From the NCBI GenBank assembly GCA_030704615.1, contig CM060733.1, positions 74,686,907 through 74,750,906 of the forward strand: DNA of 64,000 nucleotides, given 5' to 3'. Source of the DNA: Takakia lepidozioides. Taxonomy: Eukaryota > Streptophyta > Takakiopsida > Takakiales > Takakiaceae. Position numbers and translations under genes: made by a program. Every line of letters starts with the position of its first letter. The first letter of the stretch is position 1. Shown here in pieces: positions 32,518 through 43,954 of the stretch. The notes under the pieces are model-generated. The model was not told the DNA's origin. It did not search any database and was given only the letters and a program-made list of their open reading frames with translations.

Positions 32518-34271
32518 AATGACCAGCCCTTCACACTACCTTTTTCCAAAAGAAGCCATTGCCCAAACAGCTCTCAGCCTTTCTATAGGTTTCAACCAAA
32601 TACCCCAACAACCCTCTTTTCCCTTCAACTATGAACCTCAGTTGTTCATACCCTGAGACCATGCTGGAAACTAGTTCCAAAAGAAAAACAAATCAGTGTC
32701 GGTGTTGCCTCCCCTTCCACATTATCCTTTCTCTGTTTTCAACAGTTCTAACTAACCCTCACTGGTGTTTTCAATCAGCCAAGCTAGGCCTACATTGGTT
32801 CCAGTGTATCAATACCCAGGGCAGCATTGTGTGCAGGTTCATAACACTGAAACAAAGAACAAGAATGAAGATAAACAGTGACCATTCTGATTCAGTGACA
32901 AGCAGTCTCTCCACCACTCATTTCTCCTACTGACACTATAACATCAGGTGCATCCATCCTTTCCCTATCCTGGTTTGAAGCTTCAGAGTCTCCATTCCAT
33001 TTCCAAAACCTTTCCTCCATCACATATGTCTACCTCCTTCTCCTCTACATAGAGCCAGTCCTAAATCCACACCAAAATGATTTCTAAGTCACCACTCCCC
33101 CAAAACCGAAGCCCACAGTCTACGAACTTATCTGTTTTATCCTCCAGCGAAGCGGTGGATCTGCCTGCCAAGATGGCACCTCACCATCGCCTGTCAGCAG
33201 CCACTTCAACCTATTCTCCTTATCTTGATTCCAGTATTTATCATGCCATGATGGCTCCTCTTCATCCTATGGAACATCCTGTGGCTTGCCAACTAAATAC
33301 TCTATCCTTCTATGCGTGCAATTCTTCCCTAAGAATTGATATGGTCCTATAGTAAGATGACACAAAAGCAGCTATAAGCTTTGATTACAGATAACCTGAG
33401 TTGCCATCCAGCCAGCACTTCACATGCCTCATCCCCTCCATTGATTGTGCCCACAACTCACTTCCTTGTGCTTCCGGCAGCTGGCCGTTTTCCTTGCTTG
33501 CTCATTTGCCCATAACTGTTTTCTTCAAGGCAATGGCGACAGCGGTGGTGCACCGCTCTTCTTACATGCTCCTACTCCAGGAATTGATCATCACTACGAG
33601 AGAAGCGGCACCGCTTTCCCTTACACAGAATACCAAGCAGAAGCACTTAATGCCGCCCTCAAAACCAAGCAGAGTCCCATGGCGTAGGTACAACCTCCCA
33701 CAAACAGACGGCCCTGACAACCCCACTGCTCGCAGCAGCTGCTAAGAGTTGCTCGTCAGTAAAAGGGGTTGATGGGGGATGGCCAATTTGGGGAAATAAG
33801 ATGAAGAAAACATGAACCCTGAAAGAGACCAGTGGCCCTGTAGTTCATGGCAGATCTGAGCTGCCTCCCTCTAAATATGTGTCACCATTACAAAAGGGGG
33901 CTTTCGACGTGTCATTGCTCAAGGGAGCTTCACATTAAGGGTCGTGTTCAGCGCTGTCATAGGGCTGGTTGCATCACAGAAAAGATCATGGCAGCACTGT
34001 TGGCGCTGTGATCATAGGGCAAGGATGTTGTATAAAAATAGAACCAAGACCAAGAACAATTCAAAACTCCCCATCCATGTCTTCTCTTCCGCTGCGGCGT
34101 GGATGAGGATTGCATGAACTCTGATCACGAACGAACTAAGGGAAATCCACAGCCATGTGAAGATGGTTGGATCACTAGAACGTTCCTTCCTTTTGCTTTG
34201 CCTTCAACTGAGGAGGAGTACAGATTAGAATCACCCAGAAGGGGATTCACGCCCCTTCTTTTCACACTACA
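32106..34271 (+). repeat. Probable 3' LTR of E3
   Basis: A purine-rich GCAGGGGAG precedes TGACATTACA at 32106. The segment ends CACACTACA exactly where family G sequence (GTCATACAGGAC) begins, as expected if E3 had inserted there. A TATA-like TATAAAAATA at about 34033 fits an LTR promoter. Inside are a ~22-bp tandem repeat with TTTTCATCCGTAGGATG (32264-32320) and a (CT)n microsatellite. The 5' LTR is absent, so the boundaries cannot be checked by LTR comparison. Confidence 0.45.
32460..32514 (+). repeat. (CT)n microsatellite
   Basis: About 27 uninterrupted CT dinucleotides. Confidence 0.97.
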
Positions 34272-35463
34272 GTCATACAGGACTTCATATAAAGTCATCA
34301 CTAAGTATACACCATTCCAATTAGTTTATGGTATGGAAGCTTTACTTCTCGTGGAATTCTTGTTACCTACCATGAGAACTGAATGGGGAAGTAGAATGGA
34401 ATTGGAAGATTCAATTAAGGTCAGGAAACATGAATTATACCATGTGGAAGAAGTACGTGCTGATGCAGCTGATAACATGACCAGAATTCAGATGAAGAGG
34501 AAGGATCAGTTTGATGAAGGTAAATTAAAGACTTTTAAGACGGGAGATTTGGTACTGTGGTTGCAGAAGAAGGGGAAGATTAAAGGTTCTCAGCTTAAAT
34601 CACCATGGACATGACCTTATGTCATACAGAAGATGTATGATAATAACACCGCCATGTTACAAACCATTAACAAAGAAATGCTGGGGAGAGTCAATGCCAA
34701 TAAGTTGAAAGGATACAGTGGTATCCATAACAAACCATTGCAGCACGATTTGCATGTTGAAACGCAAAAACAGTTACGGGCTGCGTCAGTGATACCAACA
34801 GAGTATGGAGCACTTGTTGCTAAGCCGAGCGTGTATGACCAGGGCGGGAAGAACAGGTGTTCGCATAGATATCACAGCCCATCACTGTGCCACACAGCCT
34901 ATCACAACCCATCATTGTGCCACACAACCTATCACAGACCAACACCACGTGACACAGCCTATCACAGCCCATCACAGCGTGACACAGTCTATCACAGCCC
35001 ATCACAGTGTCACACAGCCTATCATAGTTCACCACAGTTAGACACAGCCTGTCACAGCCTAACATAGCCCATGCAGGTTACACAGTCCATTGGGTCAGTG
35101 ACAGGTGGATGCGGGTTAACGTCAGAAAAGTGGCCGTCAAGTGAAGAAGAAGTTTGGAAGTCAAACTCGGAGAATATGCCACGCGGAGAGGGGAAGTCGG
35201 GGGCATGTCTAAAAACGGACACGTGGCCACTAAGGCAAAGCACACCGCACTGCATAAATTGCAAGAGTGGGTCTCATCATGCAAGAGGACAAATCGGGCC
35301 GTCAAAATACCTACCCGGTACATCAGCTAAGACTATTTGTGGGCCCATTAATGCATTCAGAGCAAGGGTAACGGAACCCTTTCCGAGTACAGAAAAGAGG
35401 GACCTATGCCACATGTGCTGTCCTACTGGACATTCCAAGTGGGAATGTCCACGGAGGGGGTAG
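34272..35463 (+). pseudogene. G2 fragment: integrase C-terminus, repeat tail, zinc knuckle
   Basis: One frame runs from SYRTSYKVITKYTPFQLV (end of the integrase core) through GDLVLWLQKKGK. It continues through the 30-bp repeat region (34862-35065) to a CCHC knuckle, CHMCCPTGHSKWEC, and stops at 35463. In-frame stops interrupt it at 34612 (GGA-to-TGA) and 35065 (CAG-to-TAG within a repeat unit). This copy best shows where the family G polyprotein ends. A first Cys pair, CINCKSGSHH near 35260, may be a second, degenerate knuckle. Confidence 0.8.
34862..35065 (+). repeat. 30-bp tandem repeats, G2 version
   Basis: About seven 30-bp units of the CACAGCCTATCACAGCCCAT type, homologous to 17890-18335. 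Confidence 0.85.
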
Positions 35464-35633
35464 AATTAAGAAGCTACCTAAGTAGGCAACAGCCAATCAG
35501 GAGTGAGAAATACATGCAGGTGGTTCCCTCCAAAAAACAAGAAAAAGAAATATGAAGTGTTATGAGAGTCGGGGTGGCTCCGAATAGCCAGTGTCTCGAT
35601 GGGAGGGGCAATCAAAGCACTAGCTTTGTAGCT

Positions 35634-37080
35634 ATGGCGGATGTAACGGATTACACACTCGCTTTACTTCTCACGCAGTGGCGCAAGGACGGACGAATTG
35701 AGAGTACATTTTCTCTCACTCGATCTTGCAAGCCCCACAGGCTTACACGCACTTACCTGTTCCATTCTGTGCCAACCATACCTTTATGCTCTGTGCCCTG
35801 CAAGCTTTCCTTCAGATGTTTCAAACAAGGCCTTTTTGTTTGTCTAGAATGAAGAGAGTGAGGGGAATGGAGGATATCAAGGTGAAGAGCACCACGATAC
35901 TGCAGAAGCAAACAATTGCTACACCGCAGACAGTGCAGCTACTGAGGGAGTTGCAATTGGAGGGGATGCTACGCAAAGACTGGTCCTTGCATCATCGGCA
36001 GTATATGATTCAATTTCTTCAAAACTTTGAGCCTCGGACGGGAGTTACCCAGGTGAGGGGAGTAGATATAGAAATTACTCCCCAGTACTTGCAGCAATTG
36101 TTTGATTTGCCATCAGGACATGTGGAGGTGGATGAGCACAGGGCAAGATTGCAGATAGGGAATTTGTTCTAAGAAGGGAGTTTCTTTAAGACTCAAGGTT
36201 ACGCTTGCACCAAAGCTGAGTACCCAGGCTCAGAGAAGTTGGCCAAATATTGAACATCATGTTTGCCATGAAATAGAACCAACAATATTTGAGCAGGTCA
36301 TTCACAGAGGAGATCCTGAAAGCTTTGAGGGGAGAGGATATAGCTTGGGCGGAGTTAATGTACAATGGTCTGGTGGACAAGATGAAGAGGTTACAGGGCA
36401 CTGCTGTTAAGTCTCCGAACATTGTGTCTAGTCCAGTCATTGCCCAAATCATTCTTGACTCTTGCATACTTGATACTCGGGAACGTAAGGAGATGGGAGT
36501 GTTTGAGGCAGTAACCACTGCAATTGAAGAACAGGGCTATTCACATAGTGAGGGTGGACTGGCAGGGCAACACCATTCTAAGAGACAAAAGCGGGGTATG
36601 ACTGTAGTGGCGGATCCACTGGCTTCACGGAGACCGCAAGATGATGTTTCCCAAGCTCTTGTGCAGGATGGGGCACAGCAGCACAGAGGGCTGTTATTAT
36701 TGGAAGCACGGCCTTCGGAGAGGGAAGAAGAAGTCACTTTGGTACCACAGCCATCACAGCCAGTTGACTCAGTTGTCTCAGAGGTTCCACAGTTAGAACA
36801 TACTGTGACTCCATCCCCAATTGCTCTGGACGGAGAAAGGTTGGACATTCCCACTACAGAGCAAGTCGTGGCCGAAATTGAGAAGGGTGACCTTCTCTAT
36901 GAAAACTCTGGCTTGGTAAGGGAATCAGTGGTTCCAGAGGTGCAGAGTTTATCAAGGGAAAACCGTGCTGTGCATGTAATACCCACACCTGTGACAGAGG
37001 TACCAGGGGTAGAATATAAGGACACTGCAGCACCTGTGGAGGATGCGGTGGTTCAGGAGGAGGATCTGGTGGGGCAATGG
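35634..37080 (+). pseudogene. G2 accessory ORF, N-terminal half
   Basis: Starts MADVTDYTLALLLTQW. The body (MKRVRGMEDIKVKSTTIL, ITPQYLQQLFDLPSGHV) and the acidic linker (EREEEVTLVPQPSQP, IPTTEQVVAEIEKGDLLYE) match G1 at 18815-20260. There is a frameshift near 35727, CAA-to-TAA near 36170, and a further frame change before 36289. Homology to family G ends at about 37080 (GQWPL), where unrelated sequence with a minus-strand gene begins; no transposon terminus is visible at that junction. Confidence 0.75.
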
Positions 37081-37890
37081 CCTCTGGATTTAAAGTGGAA
37101 GCAAGTTGGGGAGAAACACCGCAACGCGCCCGCACAAACAACGTAGCGCACCCACACACCATCGAGCATCTTCATGCTGGTGGTTTTGGTAACGCACCAA
37201 GGATGACCGTCATGTTTTCTATCCATATCTGTCAACATTCCGGACGCCCTCGAGTAGTCCGCCCGAGGAGGGAACTCAAAGAAGATATTACCGTCGACGT
37301 CGGCGGGAAGGCATGTAACCGATTTAATTGCAAACTTGCTGTAGTCCAGCCCGGCCAGCTCCGACCGGTGTCCCTCCAGGTGAAGCCCTTGCAGAAGTTC
37401 AAGAATAGATCGAACTGCGGTGCTTGTGCTGGGAATATGACTCCCTCCTCCACTGACGTCCATTGAGGACTTGCCTGATCTCCAGGACGACCTCGGAACT
37501 TCCATGACCTCGTCTGAGTCGGACAGGTTGTGAAACAACCCGGTTCTCGCTCATCTTCATGGATGGGTTCGGCTCTGGATTTACTTCGTTGCGGACTTCT
37601 CTCTTTGAGGTAGCCACTCTCTGATTCGCGGATTGTTTCGTGGAAGGCGCCAGGATAGAAGGTGCATTTGGCGGGCAAATGAAGTCCCCAATAGCCCTGT
37701 ATATGACGCTGTCCGATGGTGGAACTCGCCATTCCCTGCCATCGCCGAAATCATCGTGGAGCACAACAATACTCTCGACAACAAGGCCGTTTGAGTCCTT
37801 CCTTTCCTCCTCCAAAAAAACCGATCCCGGTTTCAGGTGGTATCGAACGCACAGATATTCTCCATCACCCGGCAGATGTCCCCTCTGCAC
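37081..37890 (-). pseudogene. Unrecognised minus-strand gene fragment in the MULE-like element
   Basis: Two overlapping minus-strand frames look like one decayed gene. One (start near 37890) reads YLCVRYHLKPGSVFLEEE and VVESIVVLHDDFGDGREW. The other (37538 down to the junction) reads ILELLQGLHLEGHRSELAGL and MLDGVWVRYVVCAGALRC. The composition is protein-like rather than repeat-derived, and the last segment with paired Cys resembles the zinc-binding N-terminal parts of transposon proteins, but I cannot name the family. It is cut at about 37081 by the junction with G2. Confidence 0.4.
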
Positions 37891-38232
37891 GGAAATGAAG
37901 CTCTATGCTCGTGAGGAGGGCAGTACACTGTAGCGCTCGGGTTTTCCGCCATGGGAGATGTGCACACAAGACTGCCAAGATGGCGTGCGGGCAAGCTCCC
38001 TGGTAGAAGGGGATGCAGCGATGGGAAGGAATGCGGTGCCGATTTGTCCGAGCGACGAAGCCTGATCCAAATCAAAAATCCACAGTCAGAGTGTTAATGA
38101 ACCTTGTCTCCGGAATGCGGCCCCTGGTCTTTGCGCAATATTTGCCAACGGTATGCAGTCAGAAAGTGGGGGGCCGTCCGGATGATGTCGGCTGAAGGGG
38201 AGAAGCCGGCACGTGCCGTCACATTACTACCC

Positions 38233-41120
38233 CCGAATGGAAATTCGGCACCCAATATCCAAAAGGGGCCGCACGGATGAAGTCGTCTGGGGCAGAGATG
38301 CCCGCACCTGTCCGACAGAGAACATCCCCCGGATGGAAATTCAGCGCCGAATTTCCATTCGGATCCCCCCAAAGGAAGTCCTATCGGGGGGTCACGCCGA
38401 AAACTGGCCGACATAAAAACCTCCGCGGATGGACAAACGGCGCCGAATTTCCATCCGAGGCCTTTCGGATGCAGTCGGCTCGGGGGAAAGGTTGCCATCT
38501 GGCCCTCACATTACAACCCCCGGACGGAAATTCGGCACCGAATATACAACAGGGGAAGCCCGGATGAAGTCGCCTCGGGCGCAGAGGCCGGCGCGTGTGC
38601 GACAGAGAATATCCCCTGGATGGAGATTCGGCGCCGAATTTACATCCGGGCCCCGCCAAAGGAAGTCGTATCGGGGGGTCAGGCCGAAAACTGGCCGCAA
38701 TAAAAACATCCCCAGATGGAAAAACGGCGCCAAATTTCCATCCGGGGCGGTTCGGATGCAGTCGGGGAGGGGGGAGAGGCCGGCACTTGGCCGTCACATT
38801 TCAACCCCCGGACGGAAATTCGGCACCGAATATCCAACAGGGGACGCTCGGATGAAGTCGCCTCGGGCGTAAAGGCCGGCACGTGTTCGACAGAGAGCAT
38901 CCCTTTGATGGAGATTCGGCGCCGAATTTCCATCCGGGCCCCCCCAAAGGAAGTCGTGTCAGGGGGTCAGGCCAAAAACTGGCCGACATAAAAACCTCCC
39001 CAGATGAAAAAACGGAGCCGAATTTTCATCCGGGGCGGTTCGGATGCAGTCGGGGAGGGGGGAGAGGCCGGCACCTGGCCGTCACATTTCAACCCCCGGA
39101 CGGAAATTCGGCACCGAATATCCAACAGGGGACGCCCGGATGAAGTCGCCTCGGGCGTAGAGGCCGGCACGTGTTCGACAGAGAGCATCCCCTGGATGGA
39201 GATTCGGCGCCGAATGTCCATCCGGGCCCCCCAAAGGAAGTCGTGTCGGGGGTCAGGCCGAAAACTGGCCGACATAAAAACCTCCCCAGATGGAAAAACG
39301 GCGCCGAATTTCCATCCGGGGCCGTTCCAATGCAGTCGGGGAGGGGGGAGAGGCCGGCACCTGGCCGTCACATTTCAACCCCCGGACGGAAATTCGGCAC
39401 CGAATATCCAACAGGGGACGCCCGGATGAAGTCGCCTCAGGCGTAGAGGCCGGCACGTGTTCGACAGAGAGCATCCCCTGGATGGAGATTCGGCGCCGAA
39501 TTTCCATCCGGGCCCCCCCAAAGGAAGTCCTATTGGGGGTCAGGCCGAAAACTGGCCGACATAAAAACCTCCCCAGATGAAAAAACGGCGCCAAATTTCC
39601 ATCCGGGGCGGTTCGGATGCAGTCGGGGAGGGGGGAGAGGCCGGCACTTGGCCCTCACATTTCAACCCCCGGACGGAAATTCGGCACCGAATATCCAACA
39701 GGGGACGCCAGGATTAAGTCGCCTCGGGCGTAGAGGCCGGCACGTGTTCGACAGAGAGCATCCCCTTGATGGAGATTCGGCGCCGAATTTCCATCCGGGC
39801 CCCCCCAAAGGAAGTCGTGTCAGGGGGTTAGGCCAAAAACTGGCCGACATAAAAACCTCCCCAGATGAAAAAACGGAGCCGAATTTTCATCCGGGGCGGT
39901 TCGGATGCAGTCGGGGAGGGGGGAGAGGCCGGCACCTGGCCGTCACATTTCAACCCCCGGACGGAAATTCGGCACCGAATATCCAACAGGGGTTGCCCGG
40001 ATGAAGTCGCCTCAGGCGTAGAGGCCGGCACGTGTTCGACAGAGAGCATCCCCTGGATTCCCCTGGATGGAGATTCGGCGCCGAATTTCCATCCGGGCTC
40101 CCCCAGAGGAAGTCATGTCAGGGGGTCAGGCCGAGAACTGGCCGACATAAAAACCTCCCCAGATGGAAAAACGGCGCCGAATTTCCATCCGGGGCCGTTC
40201 CAATGCAGTCGGGGAGGGGGGAGAGGCCGGCACCTGGCCGTCACATTTCAACCCCCAGACGGAAATTCGGCACCGAATATCCAACAGGGGACGCCCGGAT
40301 GAAGTCGCCTCAGGCGTAGAAGTCGGCACGTGTTCGACAGAGAGTATCCCCTGGATGGAGATTCGGCGCCGAATTTCCATCCGGGGCGGTTCGGATGCAG
40401 TCGGGGAGGGGGGAGAGGCCGGCACCTGGCCGTCACATTTCAACCCCCGGACGGAAATTCGGCACCGAATATCCAACAGGGGACGCCCGGATGAAGTCGC
40501 CTCGGGCGTAGAGGCCGGCACGTGTTCGACAGAGAGCATCCCCTTGATGGAGATTCGGCGCCGAATTTCCATCCGGGCCCCCCCAAAGGAAGTCGTGTCA
40601 GGGGGTCAGGCCAAAAACTGGCCGACATAAAAACCTCCCCAGATGAAAAAACGGAGCCGAATTTTCATCCGGGGCGGTTCGGATGCAGTCGGGGAGGGGG
40701 GAGAGGCCGGCACCTGGCCGTCACATTTCAACCCCCGGACGGAAATTCGGCACCGAATATCCAACAGGGGTTGCCCGGATGAAGTCGCCTCAGGCGTAGA
40801 GGCCGGCATGTGTTCGACAGAGAGCATCCCCTGGATGGAGATTCGGCGCCGAATTTCCATCCGGGCTCCCCCAAAGGAAGTCGTGTCGGGGGGTCAGGCC
40901 AAAAACTGGACGACATAAAAACCTCCCCCGATGGAAAAACAACGCCGAATTTCCATCCGGGGCCGTTCCAATGCAGTCGGGGAGGGGGGAGAGGCCGGCA
41001 CCTGGCCGTCATATTTCAAACCCCGGACGGAAATTCGGCACCGAATATCCAACAGAGCGGCGGAGAGGCCGGCACCTCTCCGACAGAGACCATCCCCTGG
41101 ATGGAAATTCGGCGCCAAAT
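38233..41120. repeat. 288-bp higher-order tandem repeat of palindromic ~96-bp units
   Basis: Unit starts (cGGACGGAAATTCGGCACC or close variants) fall at 38233, 38521, 38809, 39097, 39383, 39670, 39958, 40256, 40448, 40736 and 41024. The usual spacing is 286-288 bp, with one 298-bp and one 192-bp step. Each 288-bp unit has three ~96-bp parts, each centred on a palindrome of the GAAATTCGGCGCCGAATTTC type; the first part has GGCACC in place of GGCGCC. The parts differ in their spacers (CGCCTCGGGCGTAGAGGCC, GGTCAGGCCGAAAACTGGCC, GCAGTCGGGGAGGGGGGAG). The 192-bp step lacks one part, as expected from unequal exchange. All open frames across it are repeat artefacts. Confidence 0.95.
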
Positions 41121-41255
41121 TTCCATCGGGGCCCCCTTAAAGGAAGTCGCAGAAACCTTCCAGAATGGAAAAACGGCGCCGAATTTCCGTCCGAGGCTGT
41201 TCCGATTTGCCTCCAGCAGTGAAGGATTCCAAGAAAAATCCGAAAAATCAATCGG

Positions 41256-42560
41256 ACATGCTCCGAATTACCTGCGTGAGGGAAATTTGGCGCACCGCCC
41301 TACCGAATTTGCAGCGCCGACTTACCTGGAGGATGGAAATCCGGCGCCGGATTTCCATCCATCCGCGCTCCGAATTACCTGCATGATGGAAATTTTGCGC
41401 GCCGACCTACCTGGCGGATGGAAATCCGGCGCCGGATTTCCATCCATCCGCTCTTCGAATTACCTGCATGGCGGAAATTTTGCGCGCCGACTTACCTGGC
41501 GGATGGAAATCCGTCGCCGGATTTCCATCCATCCGCTCTTCAAATTACCTGCATGACTGGAAAAATGGCGCCGAATTTCCGATTTTGGTGCCAGTCAGAT
41601 CTAGGACTTAGCCATTTTCGGCCCCGAACTGAAAAAATAGCGGCCCCAAAAAAAAAAAAAAAAAAAAAAAAAACACCATTTTTCTTGTTCGGGGCCGAAA
41701 ACGGCTAAGTCCTTTATCTGACTGGCACCCAAAATCGGAAATTCGGCGCCGTTTTTCCAGTTCTGGGCCCAGTCACATCTGGGACTTAGCCATTTTCGGC
41801 CCCGAACTGGAAAAATGGCGCCGAAAAAAAAAAAAAAAAAAAAAAAAAAACGCCATTTTTCTTGTTTGGGGCCGAAAACGGCTAAGTCCCAGATCTGACT
41901 GGCACCCAAAATCGGAAATTCGGCGCCATTTTTAGGGTTTAGGGTGCAGGATGGAAATTCGGCGCCGGATCTCCATCCATCCGCTCTCCAACCAACCTTG
42001 CGGATGGAAATTCGGCGCCGGATCTCCATCCATCCGCTCTCCAACCAACCTTGCGGATGGAAATCCGGCGCCCGATTTCCATCCATCCGCTTCGGAATTA
42101 CCTGCGTGAGGGAAATTTCGAGCGCCGCCCTACTTGCGCGGATGGAAATCCGGCGTCGGATTTCCATCCATCCGCTTCCGAATTACCTGCGTGAGGGAAA
42201 TTTGGCGCGTCGCCCTACCTGCGCGGATGGAAATCCGGCGCCGGATTTCCATCCATCCGCTTCCGAATTACCTGCGTGAGGGAAATTTGGCGCGCCGCCC
42301 TACCGAATTTGCAGCGCCGACTTACCTGGAGGATGGAAATCCGGCGCCGGATTTCCATCCATCCGCGCTCCGAATTACCTGCATGAGGGAAATTTTGCGC
42401 GCCGACCTACCTGGCGGATGGAAATCCGGCGCCGGATTTCCATCCATCCGCTCTTCGAATTACCTGCATGACGGAAATTTTGCGCGCCGACTTACCTGGC
42501 GATTCATCCGCTCTTCGAATTACCTGCATGACTGGAAAAATGGCGCCGAATTTCCGATTT
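41256..42560. repeat. ~85-bp repeats with 30-bp perfect palindromes, partly duplicated
   Basis: A 30-bp perfect palindrome (GGATGGAAATCCGGC joined to its reverse complement), or close variants, starts at 41331, 41416, 41501, 41949, 42002, 42055, 42140, 42225, 42331 and 42416. The steps are mostly 85 bp, with 53-bp steps where the spacer is shorter. Spacers contain AATTACCTGCATGA and GCGCGCCGACCTACC. The block at 41256-41600 recurs almost exactly 1000 bp later at 42256-42590, a segmental duplication within the element. Confidence 0.9.
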
Positions 42561-43029
42561 TGGTGCCAGTCAGATCTGGGACTTAGCCATTTTCGGCCCC
42601 GAACTGGAAAAGTGGCGCCGAAAAAGAAATGGAAAAAAAAGAAAAAAAAAAACGCCATTTTTTTCAGTTTGGGGCCGAAAATGGCTAAGTCCCAGATCTG
42701 ACTGGCACCCAAAATCGGAAATTCGGCGCCATTTTTCCAGTTCCGGGCCCAGTCAGTTCCGGGCCCAGTCAGATCTGGGACTTAGCCATTTTCGGCCCCG
42801 AACTGGAAAAATGGCGCCGAAAAAAAAAAAAAAAAAAAAAAAACGTCACTTTTCTAGTTTTGGGCCGAAAACGGCTAAGTCCCAGATCTGACTGGCACCC
42901 AAAATCGGAAATTGGGCGCCGTTTTTCCAGTTCCGGGCCAAGTCGGATCTGGGACTTAGCCATTTTCAGCCCCAAAATGGAAAAATGGCGCCATTTTTCC
43001 AGTTCAGGGCCCCGAAAATGGCTAAGTCC
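41604..43029. repeat. Five long hairpins, most with A-rich loops
   Basis: Inverted repeats with arms of the GGACTTAGCCATTTTCGG / CCGAAAACGGCTAAGTCC type span 41604-41712, 41781-41890, 42578-42693, 42777-42883 and 42951-43029. Each arm is 40-50 bp. The first four loops are runs of about 22-30 A (one interrupted by G), and the fifth has a short loop. Between hairpins lie AGATCTGACTGGCACCC and AAAATCGGAAATTCGGCGCC. The 85-bp repeats at 41949-42560 lie between hairpins 2 and 3. Confidence 0.9.
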
Positions 43030-43129
43030 GTAGGGTGGCTGGAACCGCAACCGGAAATTCGGTGCCATTTTTCTAGTTCCGCGCCCAGTCAGTTCTGGGA
43101 CCTAGCCATTTTCGGGCCCAACCTAGGAA

Positions 43130-43723
43130 AATGGTGGCGAAAATGGTTTACGAGTGAGTGGTCGCATTGTATGTTGCCTCCTGATTTTGTGAGACACCTC
43201 CCCTCGCTCTTTTATTTCATTGAAAGACCGTTTCTGCTTCTGCTGGTATTGACATTCTTCAAGTGGATTTGTTCTTACTGTGGGAGGGACGTCTACACCG
43301 CAGTTCATGGGCAGGAGGAACGTGCATTTTTTTGCCAGGGGGGATTTCATGCCTAGTCTAGAAAGGGACTACATCCTTCCTACTTATGTTGCCCGGCTTG
43401 CTTCGGTGTCCATTAGGAGGTGTTCCAAACCTAGTCGTGTACAGCAGATTTTAGACGAGGCAAGCCTCAAGAAAATGAAGATGAAGGAGGAGGCAGCAGC
43501 TATTAGAGCCCGTCAGGCTCGTAGATTTGTCTTGGATTCACCTGAGGAAAGTGGGGGAGAAGATGCAGAAGATTCCCAGGAGGTGAGGTGGACAGTCCCC
43601 CAAGAGGACGGGATTTTTGAGAGGCATAGTGGAACTGATGCATCACAGAGCTCGGAGGATGAGGGGGATGAGGGGGATGAGGAAGAAGGTGGGGCAAGTT
43701 CCTCGGAGGGTGTAGGAGAGTAA
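43130..43723 (+). pseudogene. Terminal exon of a MULE-associated protein, acidic tail
   Basis: Reading frames here include WICSYCGRDVYTAVHGQEE with a CxxC pair, and, after a frameshift at a T7/G6 run near 43335, LERDYILPTYVARLASVSIR. A Lys/Glu-rich helix and an Asp/Glu/Ser-rich tail ending SSSEGVGE follow. A poly(A)-type AATAAA lies at 43787. The zinc pair followed by a charged tail is compatible with the C-terminus of the transposase whose core is at 48986-49440, separated from it by a repeat-filled intron-like region. That link is inference. Confidence 0.45.
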
Positions 43724-43786
43724 TGCCCATTCCGGCTATGACAGTTAGAATACACTTGTATAGACGTGGCTTGCCACAAAATTTGC

Positions 43787-43792
43787 AATAAA
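43787..43792 (+). terminator. Polyadenylation-type signal
   Basis: AATAAA about 65 bp after the stop at 43723. It is conserved at the corresponding position near 72 in the copy at the window start. Confidence 0.5.
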
Positions 43793-43945
43793 ATGTTGCA
43801 TTTCAAGTCCACTTGTGTCACATTCCAACTTCACATGACCCTATTTCCGTGCCTCCTAACCCTATTTCCGTGGACTCACAATGGTCTGCTCATGCTTTTT
43901 TTTTTTCCGCTCATGCTCATGCCGCTCATGAAATAGCAGCCCCCC

Positions 43946-43954
43946 TTGTCAGTG
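43946..43954. repeat. 9-bp target duplication of the MULE-like element (plus orientation)
   Basis: TTGTCAGTG, matching CACTGACAA at 50034-50042. Other family G copies read CTGTCAGTG or CTGTAAGTG here, so the shared T at position 1 ties both flanks to one insertion event. Confidence 0.6.

Larger units (their letters stand above)
37081..43945. mobile_element. MULE-like transposon, right part with large palindromic arrays
   Basis: The right end (GCTCATGCC repeats, then GAAATAGCAGCCCCCC at 43945) is the same as at 245. It abuts TTGTCAGTG, which also flanks the other terminus at 50033 in inverted orientation. This gives a 9-bp target duplication, the length used by Mutator-like elements. Interior: a minus-strand gene fragment, three classes of GGCGCC-centred repeats, and a plus-strand terminal coding exon. 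The left limit is a recombination junction, not a terminus. Confidence 0.6.

Noticed and set aside
33401-33760. Host protein-coding exon
   Set aside because: Short overlapping frames in different phases with no recognised domain; the segment is more simply explained as part of the probable E3 LTR.
38233-41120. CRISPR array
   Set aside because: The repeats are near-contiguous with conserved spacers, the units are palindromic 96-mers, the context is eukaryotic and there are no cas genes.
38213-41222. Many overlapping ORFs of 60-250 codons on both strands
   Set aside because: All follow the 96/288-bp repeat. A period divisible by 3 keeps frames open by chance, and the same peptides appear in every unit and in several frames.
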